In this document: positions 26,262 to 35,006 of the stretch, one piece after another
Layout of the letters: each line of letters starts with the position of its first letter
Position numbering within the stretch: the first letter of the stretch is position 1
Assembly (NCBI GenBank): GCA_019637395.1
Contig: JAHBVR010000023.1
Location: 1-64,000 of the forward strand
Origin: Vulcanimicrobiota bacterium
Lineage (GTDB): Bacteria; Vulcanimicrobiota; Xenobia; Xenobiales; JADMJV01
Length of the DNA stretch: 64,000 nucleotides
Direction: 5' to 3'
The notes under the pieces: generated by a model
What the model saw: only the letters and a program-made list of their open reading frames with translations
Database searches by the model: none
What the model was told of the DNA's origin: nothing
Made by a program: the position numbers and the translations under genes

Positions 26262-27005
26262 GTGGGCGTGAAAGTCCCCGAGATTCCCGTGCGCAGCCTG
26301 GCCGAAATCGAAGCCCAGGTGGAGGCGGAAAAGCTTTCCTCCGATGCCGCAACTTATGATTCCAGCCGGTTTTATCATCCGGCCGTTACCGTCGATCTGG
26401 TCGTCTTTACTCTAAATGAGCGCGATCTGCAGGTACTGTTGATCCATCGCGATCATTGGCCCTTTAAGGGACGCTGGGCGCTTCCGGGCGGATTTGTTCG
26501 TGAGCACGAGGCGATCAATCAGGCAGCCCACCGCCAGTTGATGGAAAAGACCGGTGTGGCGGACGTGTTTTTGGAGCAGTTGCACACCTTCGGGCACCCC
26601 CAACGCGACCCGCGCATGCGGGTGGTGACGGTCGCTTATTACGCGCTGGTGCCGGCGGACAAACTGCCCCAAACAACCGAGGGGGAACACGTGCGCTGGT
26701 GGTCAATCTATCAGTTGCCCGAGCTGGCCTTTGACCACGATCGCATTCTGGAACTGGCTCTGAGCCGACTGCGCCGCAAGATTATGGATACTAACGTGGC
26801 TTTCCAATTCATGCCGGAGAAATTCACCCTCACCCAGCTCCAGCGCACCTATGAGATCGTGCTGGGGCGCACGCTCGACAAACGTAACTTTCGCAAGAAA
26901 GTGCTGTCCTCGGGGGGCGTCAAGGAAACCGACGAACTGCACCTGCAGGGGCGCCACCGGCCGGCTCGGCTTTACGAATTCGATCTGGAAGCCCGTGACT
27001 TTTAG
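26262..27005 (+). CDS. nrtR: NrtR-type regulator: Nudix domain plus winged helix
   Basis: The product (247 residues) starts at GTG 26262 or 26268. The longer open frame upstream is antisense to nadK and is rejected. Residues about 45-175 are a Nudix domain (VDLVVFTLNERDLQVLLIHR, then GRWALPGGFV). The Nudix box is degraded: the family RE-U-x-EE-x-G-U reads RQLMEKTGV, losing two acids, as in NrtR sensors that bind ADP-ribose rather than hydrolyse it. The C-terminus (FTLTQLQRTYEIVLGR, then KRNFRKKVL) is the NrtR winged helix. It probably represses NAD biosynthesis or salvage genes, with nadK as a neighbour candidate. Another ADP-ribose-type Nudix regulator is the alternative. Confidence 0.85.
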   Translation: MGVKVPEIPVRSLAEIEAQVEAEKLSSDAATYDSSRFYHPAVTVDLVVFTLNERDLQVLLIHRDHWPFKGRWALPGGFVREHEAINQAAHRQLMEKTGVADVFLEQLHTFGHPQRDPRMRVVTVAYYALVPADKLPQTTEGEHVRWWSIYQLPELAFDHDRILELALSRLRRKIMDTNVAFQFMPEKFTLTQLQRTYEIVLGRTLDKRNFRKKVLSSGGVKETDELHLQGRHRPARLYEFDLEARDF

Positions 27006-27111
27006 CCAGTCCGGCGAAGCGGGATAGCCGCTCACCTGATTGGTGCTGAAAAATCATTTGCCGGAGTGAAGCGGCTCCGCCGCGAGCGGAGGCCTGAGCT
27101 GTGGCCAATTT

Positions 27112-27897
27112 TTAGCTAGCGGCGCCTTTGACTCCATGGTAGAGGGTAGCGCTGACGGCGCCCAGCGTGCCCAGAGCCAGGGCTCCCGCCGCATAACCGG
27201 CCGGCTCGCCGATTTTGCGACCGAGCAGGGCTCCGGCCACGGCGCCGGGGATGAGCACGGCCGGGTGGGCCACCAGGCCCATTAAAGGAAGCGCGGCCAC
27301 GCTGCCCAGCGCGGCTCCGAGAACTATCCCCTGGATCTTGCCGGCGGCGGCCCCGGCCGGGCCACCCAGCGAAGCACCGGCGCGGAAACCGGCCGCGGCG
27401 GCCGCTTTGTAACCGGCGGCGGATTGGACCGAGCCCAGGTGTTGGCGCAGTTCGGCGCCACTTTGCTGGAGTAACTTCTTACCTTTGACTTCGCTTGAGT
27501 TGGCGGTGATGTCGGGTTTGCTGGCACCGGTGGCGGCTGCGTTGGCCACCCGGGCGCCGACCACACTGCCGGCCACCGCGGCGGCGGCCGTGCCCACCAG
27601 GGCGGCGGCGGCCACCTGAATCATCAGGCCGCTGGTACCGGGAGCCAGTTGGGTGATGGTGGGGGAAGTGGCGTGAATGACCCGGCCGAGCTGCCCGGTC
27701 AGGAAGAAGGCGGTGGCTCCGCTGGCTACACCGGCGGCGGCGCCGGCCAGCACTCCGCCGGTGCCGGCCAGTAAGCTTGGCCCTTTGAGCTCTACCTGGT
27801 CGCCGCTGGGCGGCGTGGGAGGAGCGGGGTCAGGGTTCTGGGGGGCCTTGAAAGACCGCAGCGGCGCTTGATGGGAGTTGAATTGTTGAACCTGCAT
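27112..27897 (-). CDS. Gly/Ala-rich multi-helix membrane protein with Pro-rich leader
   Basis: A 261-residue protein starting at ATG 27897, with GAGGAG upstream. The N-terminal 50 residues are polar and Pro-rich with a SGDQVELKGPSLLAG motif and no Sec signal. The rest is four to five Ala/Gly-rich hydrophobic segments with glycine spacing (LAGAAAGVASGATAFFLTG, MIQVAAAALVGTAAAAVAGS, IQGIVLGAALGSVAALPLMG). Composition recalls pore-forming or translocator proteins, but no family is recognised. It follows manB by 66 nt on the same strand. Confidence 0.6.
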   Translation of the reverse strand: MQVQQFNSHQAPLRSFKAPQNPDPAPPTPPSGDQVELKGPSLLAGTGGVLAGAAAGVASGATAFFLTGQLGRVIHATSPTITQLAPGTSGLMIQVAAAALVGTAAAAVAGSVVGARVANAAATGASKPDITANSSEVKGKKLLQQSGAELRQHLGSVQSAAGYKAAAAAGFRAGASLGGPAGAAAGKIQGIVLGAALGSVAALPLMGLVAHPAVLIPGAVAGALLGRKIGEPAGYAAGALALGTLGAVSATLYHGVKGAAS

Positions 27898-27963
27898 GAC
27901 CTGAGCTCCTCGAGTTGTTGCATGAATACTATAGGAGCAGGCCAACTCGGAGATGTGGACTGA

Positions 27964-29304
27964 CTATGAACATTCATCCACGAGCTGCAGGATCTCCTGA
28001 GTTTTTTCCCGCATGAGGGCCTCATCGTCGCGGGCCTCCACGTTGAGCCGAATCAATGGTTCTGTATTGGAAGAACGCAGGTTGAAACGCCACTTCGGAA
28101 AATCGAAGCTGACGCCGTCCAGATCCCAACTTTGCACGACCTCCTTTGCGTAGCGTTGGCGAATGGTCTGCAAGACTTTCTTCTGATCTGGGACGGAGCG
28201 ATTGATTTCGCCGCTGACCGGAAAACGCCGGGCTCGCTCCTGAATATAGCTTGTGATGGGCTGCTCCTGAGTTCCCTGGATTTGCAGCCAGAGCAACCAG
28301 GGAAGCACCCCGCTGTCACAGCAGCCAAACTGCTGAAAGTAGTGATGGCCGGACATCTCGCCGCCATAGACAGCGCCCTGGCTGCGCAGATTCTGCTTGA
28401 AGAAGACGTGACCGGTAGGACAGAGCAGGGGAGTGCCGCCGGCCTGTTCGACCACCTCGATGGTGTTCCAGGTCAGCCGGGGATCGTAACAGATCGGTCT
28501 CGGCCCTGACTTGAGAAAATGGCGTGCGAACATGCCCACCAGGTAATAGCTCTCGAGAAAATTACCCTGGTCGTCCCAGAAAAAGCAGCGGTCGAAGTCG
28601 CCATCCCAGGCCACTCCGAGGTGCGCGCCGTGTTCGCGCACGGCCTGGCTGGTCAGTTCCCGCTTTTCAGGGAGCAGCGGATTGGGAATGCCGTTGGGGA
28701 AGGTGCCGTCGGGCTCGCCCAAGAGAATGTTCGTATCCAGTTGGAAGCGCTGCACAATGCCCTGCAGCAAGGGCCCGATCGACCCGTTGCCCGCGTTGGC
28801 CACCGTTTTCACTCGAGCCAGTGTTTCGGGGGGAAACATGGTGGCCAGATAGTCCAGGTATTGGGCGCGCCAGTCCCGATACAGGACCGCGCCTCGGCGC
28901 TTACTACTTCGGATGTGTCCAAGACTTTGATGAATCAATCCGAGCTGGTCGGCGGTCAGGGGGGCGCCGTGCCGGGCCACGAATTTCATGCCGTTATACT
29001 CAGAGGGATTGTGGCTGGCGGTGACCATGATCCCGCCATCCAACTGGCCGGCGAAGGCGGCGTGATAGACTTCCTCGGTGCCGCCCATGCCCAACTCATA
29101 AACGTCCACACCTTGCTTGAGCAGCCCTTCGACCACCGCGGCGGCCAGTTCCGGACTGGTCAGACGCACATCATAGCCCACCGCCACCCGCGCGGGCTCC
29201 AGCACCTGAGCGTAGGCGGCGGCAATGTTCTCGGCCAGTTCGGCATTGAGTTCGTGCGGGACTTTTCCGCGCACGTCGTAGGTTTTGAAGGCGGGCTGTT
29301 TCAT
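27964..29304 (-). CDS. manB: Phosphomannomutase/phosphoglucomutase
   Basis: An alpha-D-phosphohexomutase interconverting mannose-6-P and mannose-1-P (and probably glucose phosphates). The 446-residue protein begins MKQPAFKTYDVRGKVP. The phosphoserine loop is TASHNPSEYNGMKF, the Mg site DGDFDRCFFW, the sugar loop GGEMSGHHYF and the phosphate site RSSNTEPLIRLN. The start ATG 29304 overlaps manC by 4 nt, an operon sign. It makes the substrate for ManC and supports the glycan genes on both sides. Confidence 0.93.
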   Translation of the reverse strand: MKQPAFKTYDVRGKVPHELNAELAENIAAAYAQVLEPARVAVGYDVRLTSPELAAAVVEGLLKQGVDVYELGMGGTEEVYHAAFAGQLDGGIMVTASHNPSEYNGMKFVARHGAPLTADQLGLIHQSLGHIRSSKRRGAVLYRDWRAQYLDYLATMFPPETLARVKTVANAGNGSIGPLLQGIVQRFQLDTNILLGEPDGTFPNGIPNPLLPEKRELTSQAVREHGAHLGVAWDGDFDRCFFWDDQGNFLESYYLVGMFARHFLKSGPRPICYDPRLTWNTIEVVEQAGGTPLLCPTGHVFFKQNLRSQGAVYGGEMSGHHYFQQFGCCDSGVLPWLLWLQIQGTQEQPITSYIQERARRFPVSGEINRSVPDQKKVLQTIRQRYAKEVVQSWDLDGVSFDFPKWRFNLRSSNTEPLIRLNVEARDDEALMREKTQEILQLVDECS

Positions 29305-30362
29305 TTGAGTTCCTCGGGCGGCATTTTGGCCAGCAATTGCTTGACTTCTTCGGTTCGGCTTTTGGGCACGACCAGCGTCTTTTTGCCGACCCGTACCACC
29401 ACCAGATCGGACACTCCCAGCAGGGCCACCGTTTCTTCGGGGTCCTGACAAACGACCAGGTTGCGCTGGCCCTCGTAGCTATAGACCTGACCGCGACCGA
29501 AATTTTGGTCACCTGCTTCTTGCAGGAAGGGTTGCAGGGCCAGCCAACCGCCCAGATCGCTCCACTTGAAGTCGGGCACCACGCAGCGTACATCGGGCGC
29601 CTTCTCCAGGATGGCGAAATCAATGGAGATTTTTTCTAGTTTACCGAAAGCATCCGCCAAATTGGTGCGTCCTTCCACGGCCGGCCGCAGGGTGGTCAGG
29701 TGAGCCGGGAGATGCCGGTAGAATTGTTCCAGAATGACATCGGTCTGCCAGGCGAACATACCACTGTTCCACAGGTAGTTGCCGCTGGCGATATAGCCCT
29801 CGGCTACCTGGCGGGCCGGCTTCTCGCGGAACTGCAAGAGCTTACGATGGGGAAGAGGACGCTCCGAGTTGAGCCGTTCCCCGAGCTGTAAATATCCATA
29901 GCCGGTAGCCGGATAGGTGGGCCGGATGCCCAGGGTATAGAGAGCCTGGCTGTTGGCAGCACCCCAGGCTACTTCGCGGATGGCCGCCTGATATTGCTCG
30001 ACGGTTTCGATCCAGTGGTCCGAAGTCAACAACACCGTCACCGGATTGCCATAGAGCTTCTGCACCGAGAGAGCACCATAAGCCACGGCGGCTGCGGTAT
30101 CGCGCCGGCTGGGTTCGCAGAGAATCTGCTCGGGGCCGAGTTCGGGCAACTGTTCGGCTACCAGGCCACGATAGTTCTCGTGGGTCAATACCAGGATGTT
30201 TTCCGTGGGACAAAGTCCACGAGAGCGTTCGTAGGTTTCCTGCAGCAAGCTGCGCTGGCCCACGAATTGCAGGAACTGCTTCGGAAGGCTATCGGTGCTC
30301 CACGGCCAAAACCGAGTGCCGGCGCCTCCCGCCATAATTAAAAGAACAAGCCCGTCGCTCAT
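29301..30362 (-). CDS. manC: Mannose-1-phosphate guanylyltransferase
   Basis: Forms GDP-mannose from GTP and mannose-1-P. The 353-residue product is the short, monofunctional form (no phosphomannose isomerase domain). It has IMAGGAGTRFWPWS, the LPKQFLQF motif, TSDHWI, FREKPA and GNYLWNSGMF, all typical. It overlaps manB by 4 nt and lies 43 nt below a peptidase gene. Gmd at 59122 would use the product. Confidence 0.94.
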   Translation of the reverse strand: MSDGLVLLIMAGGAGTRFWPWSTDSLPKQFLQFVGQRSLLQETYERSRGLCPTENILVLTHENYRGLVAEQLPELGPEQILCEPSRRDTAAAVAYGALSVQKLYGNPVTVLLTSDHWIETVEQYQAAIREVAWGAANSQALYTLGIRPTYPATGYGYLQLGERLNSERPLPHRKLLQFREKPARQVAEGYIASGNYLWNSGMFAWQTDVILEQFYRHLPAHLTTLRPAVEGRTNLADAFGKLEKISIDFAILEKAPDVRCVVPDFKWSDLGGWLALQPFLQEAGDQNFGRGQVYSYEGQRNLVVCQDPEETVALLGVSDLVVVRVGKKTLVVPKSRTEEVKQLLAKMPPEELK

Positions 30363-30405
30363 AGGCGCCGGGCTTTGCTCTTAAGATTCGATCTCCTGGG
30401 AAGTA

Positions 30406-31116
30406 TCAGGGATTTGCCGCTACTGTTTCGGTGCCGCCGCTTTCCAGGCGGTCGGCATAGAAAATGAAGTTACCCTGTGGATGGCTGGGGGCATTGTTCA
30501 TGTTCTGTTTGCTGGTCGTGCGAATGGTGCCGGTAGCCGGGTCGGCAAAGGTGACTTTGTCACCGTCAATTTTGGTAATGGTCACGATGTGACCGCGGCC
30601 GGAGACGGAAAATTCGGGTCCGTTGAGAGCTACCACCACGGGTGTTTTCTCGTTGTTGACCTTGTGCTCAAGCAACTCCCAGCAGTTGGGGTTGATCTCG
30701 CCGCCGTCCTTCCAGGTATAGCCGGCCTCGGCTGTTTCATCCTTGAGGGCGCGCAGCAATTCATAGCCGTACTTGGCGTTGATGTCGTTGTCGTTAAGAT
30801 TCTTGCCGGTGAGGGCGTTGATCGACATGGCCACGCTGGTTTGGCCGCAGGAATCGCCGGTTTGCTGGGCGATGGGCGTGACATTCAGACTGCCGGTGCG
30901 GGTGGTTCCAAAAGCGGAGGGATCGGAGGTGAAGCCGCGAGCGGTCAGTAAGTGATTTTGAGCCGCGTTGGCGGTCGGGGCGGTTTTCTTGGCGGCCGGT
31001 TTGGCCTGTTCTCCCATAAACTGGTTGAAGGCCTCCGAGTCGACCATCGGGCCCGAGTTGAGCTGGGTTTCCAGCTGCTGCATCCTGGACGTGATGCGAT
31101 CTACATTTTCAAGCAT
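30406..31116 (-). CDS. C39-like papain-fold cysteine peptidase without Sec signal
   Basis: A 236-residue protein. The N-terminal 75 residues are polar (coiled start, AKPAAKKTAPTANAA linker). The C-terminal domain has GDSCGQTSVAMSINALTG with the catalytic Cys, GRGHIVTITKI with the His and DPATG with the Asp/Asn, the order of C39/papain-like peptidases. No signal peptide or ABC-transporter domain is present, unlike bacteriocin-exporter C39 domains. GGAGG lies upstream. It leads manC-manB on the same strand, 43 nt apart. It may act on an exported partner or be a secreted effector. The role is inferred. Confidence 0.75.
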   Translation of the reverse strand: MLENVDRITSRMQQLETQLNSGPMVDSEAFNQFMGEQAKPAAKKTAPTANAAQNHLLTARGFTSDPSAFGTTRTGSLNVTPIAQQTGDSCGQTSVAMSINALTGKNLNDNDINAKYGYELLRALKDETAEAGYTWKDGGEINPNCWELLEHKVNNEKTPVVVALNGPEFSVSGRGHIVTITKIDGDKVTFADPATGTIRTTSKQNMNNAPSHPQGNFIFYADRLESGGTETVAANP

Positions 31117-31251
31117 TCTTTATACCTCCGCGACTACAGCATACAACAGTTGGGCCACACTTGACGTGGGGTATTTGTAAATTTTCTGTGAACGAGTTTT
31201 ACCGTCCTGTCGAACAGGCCAATCCTCCAGGAGGACAGAAGGCCAAAGGCC

Positions 31252-31860
31252 ATGAGGCCATGGTATCGCCGCCCTGACAATCCGATCAAGCGACTCTTCG
31301 ATTTTAGCCTGGGTTTCTTTGGATTACTGCTTACGGCGCCGATTTTTCTGGTGATCGCGGTGCTGATCAAGATGGAAGACGGCGGCCCGGTCTTCTATAT
31401 CCATCCACGCATCGGTAAAGACGGCAAGCCTTTCCCTTTCTACAAATTCCGCACCATGAAGGTCGACTCCGACAAATCCGGCTTCGAGATCGAAGCCGGA
31501 GACAGCCGCATTCTCAAGATTGGCCATTTTCTAAGACGCTGGTCCATCGACGAAGTGCCCCAACTTTTGAACTTGTTGCGCGGGGACATGAGCTTTATCG
31601 GTCCTCGGCCGACCCTGGCTTATCAGGTAGAGACCTACGACCAGCGCCAAAGAGGCCGCCTGGCGGTGCTGCCCGGAGTGACGGGTCTGGCTCAGGTGAG
31701 CGGTCGCAACTCCCTGACCTGGCCCGAGCGCATCGAACTCGACCTGAAATATGTCGAAGACTACAGTCTGGCCCTGGATGCCTGGATTTTACTCAAAACT
31801 TTCGGAACCGTCGTCAATCCCGATGGGATTTATGGCCACGGCTGGGAAAAAAAATCTTAG
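31252..31860 (+). CDS. Undecaprenyl-phosphate sugar-1-phosphate transferase (PglC/WcaJ-like)
   Basis: A 202-residue minimal-form polyprenol-phosphate sugar transferase. A short N-terminal membrane helix (LFDFSLGFFGLLLTAPIFLV) is followed by the catalytic domain: FYKFRTMKVD, FLRRWSIDEVPQLLNLLRGD, SFIGPRPTLAY and PGVTGLAQVSGR. The size equals PglC rather than the longer WbaP family. It starts lipid-linked glycan assembly at the inner membrane. Upstream is an AT-rich divergent promoter region. The next gene follows by 24 nt. Confidence 0.92.
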   Translation: MRPWYRRPDNPIKRLFDFSLGFFGLLLTAPIFLVIAVLIKMEDGGPVFYIHPRIGKDGKPFPFYKFRTMKVDSDKSGFEIEAGDSRILKIGHFLRRWSIDEVPQLLNLLRGDMSFIGPRPTLAYQVETYDQRQRGRLAVLPGVTGLAQVSGRNSLTWPERIELDLKYVEDYSLALDAWILLKTFGTVVNPDGIYGHGWEKKS

Positions 31861-31884
31861 GAAACTCGTCTAAGGAAGGTACCA

Positions 31885-33060
31885 GTGATCACTAGCAAAG
31901 TTCCAGCACTCCTCGGAGGCCCGCCCGCCTTTCAGCCCCCTCTGGCCTTTACCCGGCCGGCCGTGCCTTCCTTCGCCGAACTGGCCCCGGAGTTCGAGGA
32001 CATCCTGAACACTGGAGCGCTGACCAAGGGACCGCGCCTGGCGCGTCTGGAGCAGTCGCTACGCGAACATCTGAAAAGCCCGCACGTGGTGTGTGTGAAC
32101 TCATGCACCAGCGGACTGATTCTGGGGATTCAGTCGCTGAAGCTGAGCGGCGAGGTGATCGTGCCCAGTTTCTCTTTCATGGCCACCTTCCACGCCTTGC
32201 GCTGGAATAACCTGATCCCCGTCTTCGTGGACTGCAGTCCCTATTCGTTGACCATCGATGTGGAAGCGGTCAAGGCGGCCATCACGCCCCGTACCTGCGC
32301 GGTCATGTCGGCCTACGTCTTCGGCAATCCCCCGGATCTGGAGGCCCTGGACGCCCTGTGTAAAGAGAAGGGTCTGGCCCATTTCTGCGATTCGGCCCAT
32401 GGCATCGGCACTCTGATCGATGGAGTGCCGGCCGGCAATCATGCGGATTTTGAAGTCTTTTCCTGCAGTCCGACCAAGTTGTTGACGGCCGCCGAAGGGG
32501 GAGTGGTCAGCACCCGCCGGCCGGAAATCGAGCAGTGGATTCGCAACGGGCGAGACTATGGTAATCCGGGTAGCTACGATTGTGATTTCGCCGGCCTCAA
32601 TGCGCGCATGTCCGAATTCCATGCGGCCATCATGCAGGCAGGCTTGCCCCGTTTGGAAAGCTACGTGCAGGCTCGGGCCCGTCTGGTGGAAGTCTACCAA
32701 GGGCACCTTTCTGAGGTGCCGGGCATCCGTTTTCAAGAGATTCGGCCGGGCGTGCGCAGCTCCAACAAGGATTTTCCCATTTTTGTCGAGGCCGGAGCCT
32801 TTGGATTGCACCGCGACCAGTTGCAAAAGGCGCTGCTGGCTGAGGGCATTCCTACCCGGGCTTACTTCGACCCGCCTGGACACGAGTTGACGGCTTATCA
32901 ACAGGAAGGCGGGGGGCTTGAGCTGCCGGTGACCAGCCGCATGTGCGCCGAGGTGCTCTGTCTGCCCATGTCGTCCGTGATGTCGGAGCCGGAAGCAGAG
33001 CGTGTTTGCCAATGCTTGCTGGAAATTCATCGGCAGGCCCCGGCGCTTGCCAGCGCCTAA
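31885..33060 (+). CDS. DegT/DnrJ/EryC1-type sugar aminotransferase
   Basis: PLP aminotransferase that forms amino sugars on nucleotide-bound intermediates. The 391-residue protein starts at GTG 31885. PLP contacts are NSCTSGLIL, VIVPSFSFMATFHAL, FCDSAHGIGTL and the lysine in SCSPTKLLTAAEGG, followed by NARMSEFHAA. The pattern is close to PglE-type enzymes. It is 24 nt below the sugar transferase and 108 nt above the dehydratase, forming a PglC-E-F-like trio. Confidence 0.93.
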   Translation: MITSKVPALLGGPPAFQPPLAFTRPAVPSFAELAPEFEDILNTGALTKGPRLARLEQSLREHLKSPHVVCVNSCTSGLILGIQSLKLSGEVIVPSFSFMATFHALRWNNLIPVFVDCSPYSLTIDVEAVKAAITPRTCAVMSAYVFGNPPDLEALDALCKEKGLAHFCDSAHGIGTLIDGVPAGNHADFEVFSCSPTKLLTAAEGGVVSTRRPEIEQWIRNGRDYGNPGSYDCDFAGLNARMSEFHAAIMQAGLPRLESYVQARARLVEVYQGHLSEVPGIRFQEIRPGVRSSNKDFPIFVEAGAFGLHRDQLQKALLAEGIPTRAYFDPPGHELTAYQQEGGGLELPVTSRMCAEVLCLPMSSVMSEPEAERVCQCLLEIHRQAPALASA

Positions 33061-33168
33061 CCCTAAATTGCCCCCCGCCCAAGCCTCCGGTCGCGGCGAA
33101 GCCGCTCCACTCCGGCGAATGCGGTCAGTTGGACAATTTAGAGCAGATTCCGCTGCGCGGGCTGGCCT

Positions 33169-34983
33169 ATGAAACCCCTTCAGAAACTGGCCCTGGCCGC
33201 AGCCGACTTCTGTCTGGTGCTGGCGGCCATCGTGATTGCGCTCGGGTTACGCAAGGATTTTGACTGGAACGACATGGTTCCCCAATTCCTCTGGTCGCCG
33301 GCCCAGCTCGCCTTCGTATTGGGATTGGCGGCGGCCACGGTGCTGAGCTTCTTCTATAACGGCCTCTATAAGAAGCTTTGGCGCTATGCCGGAACTCACG
33401 AACTGGTCGGGGTCATCAAAGCTTGTTTATGGAGCTTTTTGCCCTTTCAGGCGATCGCCATGATTTACCAGGGGCAGCTCTTCCCGCGAAGCGCGCTGGC
33501 TCTCACTTTGCTGGTCACGGTCAACATTTGTGGCGGCATTCGCCTGCTGCTGCGCCTGGCCAGCGAGACCATGGGCAAACCGATCACCAGCACTCGAGTA
33601 ATTATCGTGGGAGCCAACGACGCCGGGGAAGCGGTGGTGCGCGATCGTTCTCGTAAGTATGTCCCGGTTGGCTTTGTCGATGACCGCCCGGATCGCGCCG
33701 GCGTTCGCATCCACGGCATTCCCGTGCAGGGCCGGCTGGAAGACCTGCCTCGCCTGGTGGATTCTCAATTGGTGACCGAGGTCGTGCTGGCGGCTCCTCC
33801 GGCGGCAGAAGTTCGCCGTGTCATGGATCTGTTGGCCGGGCGGGAAGTCCAGCTCCGGGTGGTGCCGGCCATGCAGGATCTGGTGGCGGGCAAGGTGGAG
33901 TTGGCCCGGTTGCGCCAACTCTCGATCGAGGACTTGCTGGAGCGGGAACCGATCAAAGTCGCCCCCGAATTGGTGCGCCCCCTGCTGGCCGGTAAGCGCG
34001 TGCTGATCACCGGAGCGGGGGGCTCGATCGGGTCGGAGATTGCCCGTCAGGTAGCCAGTTTTGGTCCGGAAAAGCTGCTGCTGGTGGGCCGCGGAGAGAA
34101 CAGTCTGTATGAGATTGGCCTGGAGTTGCCGCAAGCCACTTTGCTGGTCTGTGATGTTTGCCGGGAACGCATCCTCGAGCGCATTTTTGAGGAGCACAGG
34201 CCCCATTTTGTCTTTCATGCGGCCGCCCACAAACATGTCCCACTTATGGAGGCGGCCCCTGCCGAAGCCGTTTACACCAACGTCTTCGGGACCCGGTCGG
34301 TGCTGGCCGCCTGCCAGAAGTACGGGGTGGAGCGCTTCATTCTGCTGTCCACCGACAAGGCCGTCAATCCCAACAACGTCATGGGCGCCACCAAACGGCT
34401 GGCCGAGAAACTGGTAGCCCAACTGGGGCATCCCGGCTACGCGGCGGTGCGCTTCGGCAATGTTCTGGGCTCGCGCGGCAGCGTGGTCCCAACCATGCAG
34501 AAACAAATCCTCCAGGGCGGGCCGGTAACCGTCACCGATCCCGCCATGACTCGCTACTTTATGACGATTCCCGAAGCGGTCACGTTGGTTCTGCAGGCCT
34601 CGGGCCTGGCTCAGGGGGGTGAGATCTACCTGCTCGACATGGGCAAACCGGTGCGTATCCTCGATCTGGCTCAAAACTTGATACGCCTGTGCGGCTTCGA
34701 GCCGGACAAGGATATCGCCATCAAAATCACCGGTTGCAGGCCCGGCGAAAAACTGGAGGAACAGCTGGTTGGAAAGGACGAAAGCACCGAACCTACTCGT
34801 CTGGCCAAGATTTCCAAGGTGATCACTCGGGTACCCGGGCCGGAGTGGCCCGGTGAGTTGCTCGAGGAACTCCGCCAGCACTGTCTGAACGGCGATCAAC
34901 GCCAGTGCCGCGCCCTATTACTCAAGCTGTTGGAGCAGGCCGAGGCGCAGGGGGAAAGCTCGCCGCGAAGCGAAGCATCGTAA
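33169..34983 (+). CDS. Membrane-bound nucleotide-sugar dehydratase (PglF/CapD/FlaA1-like)
   Basis: A 604-residue protein with about four N-terminal membrane helices (residues 1-130), a CoA-binding-like Rossmann domain (VIIVGANDAGEAVV) and a C-terminal SDR domain. The latter has VLITGAGGSIGSEIAR, AAAHKHVPLME and STDKAVNPNNVMGATKRLAE. The catalytic Tyr is replaced by Met (MGATK), as in the PglF/WbpM 4,6-dehydratase group. It would make the 4-keto sugar that the upstream aminotransferase converts. Topology and order fit a bacillosamine-type or related pathway. No acetyltransferase (PglD) is seen. Confidence 0.92.
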   Translation: MKPLQKLALAAADFCLVLAAIVIALGLRKDFDWNDMVPQFLWSPAQLAFVLGLAAATVLSFFYNGLYKKLWRYAGTHELVGVIKACLWSFLPFQAIAMIYQGQLFPRSALALTLLVTVNICGGIRLLLRLASETMGKPITSTRVIIVGANDAGEAVVRDRSRKYVPVGFVDDRPDRAGVRIHGIPVQGRLEDLPRLVDSQLVTEVVLAAPPAAEVRRVMDLLAGREVQLRVVPAMQDLVAGKVELARLRQLSIEDLLEREPIKVAPELVRPLLAGKRVLITGAGGSIGSEIARQVASFGPEKLLLVGRGENSLYEIGLELPQATLLVCDVCRERILERIFEEHRPHFVFHAAAHKHVPLMEAAPAEAVYTNVFGTRSVLAACQKYGVERFILLSTDKAVNPNNVMGATKRLAEKLVAQLGHPGYAAVRFGNVLGSRGSVVPTMQKQILQGGPVTVTDPAMTRYFMTIPEAVTLVLQASGLAQGGEIYLLDMGKPVRILDLAQNLIRLCGFEPDKDIAIKITGCRPGEKLEEQLVGKDESTEPTRLAKISKVITRVPGPEWPGELLEELRQHCLNGDQRQCRALLLKLLEQAEAQGESSPRSEAS

Positions 34984-35006
34984 ATCGCAACCATTCAAGG
35001 AGATTC

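Noticed and set aside
26262-27005. Active Nudix hydrolase
   Set aside because: The Nudix box lacks two of the catalytic acids and a winged helix is attached, which fits a sensor-regulator better.
33427-34899. 490-codon minus-strand frame
   Set aside because: Shadow of the dehydratase gene, driven by high GC at third positions.
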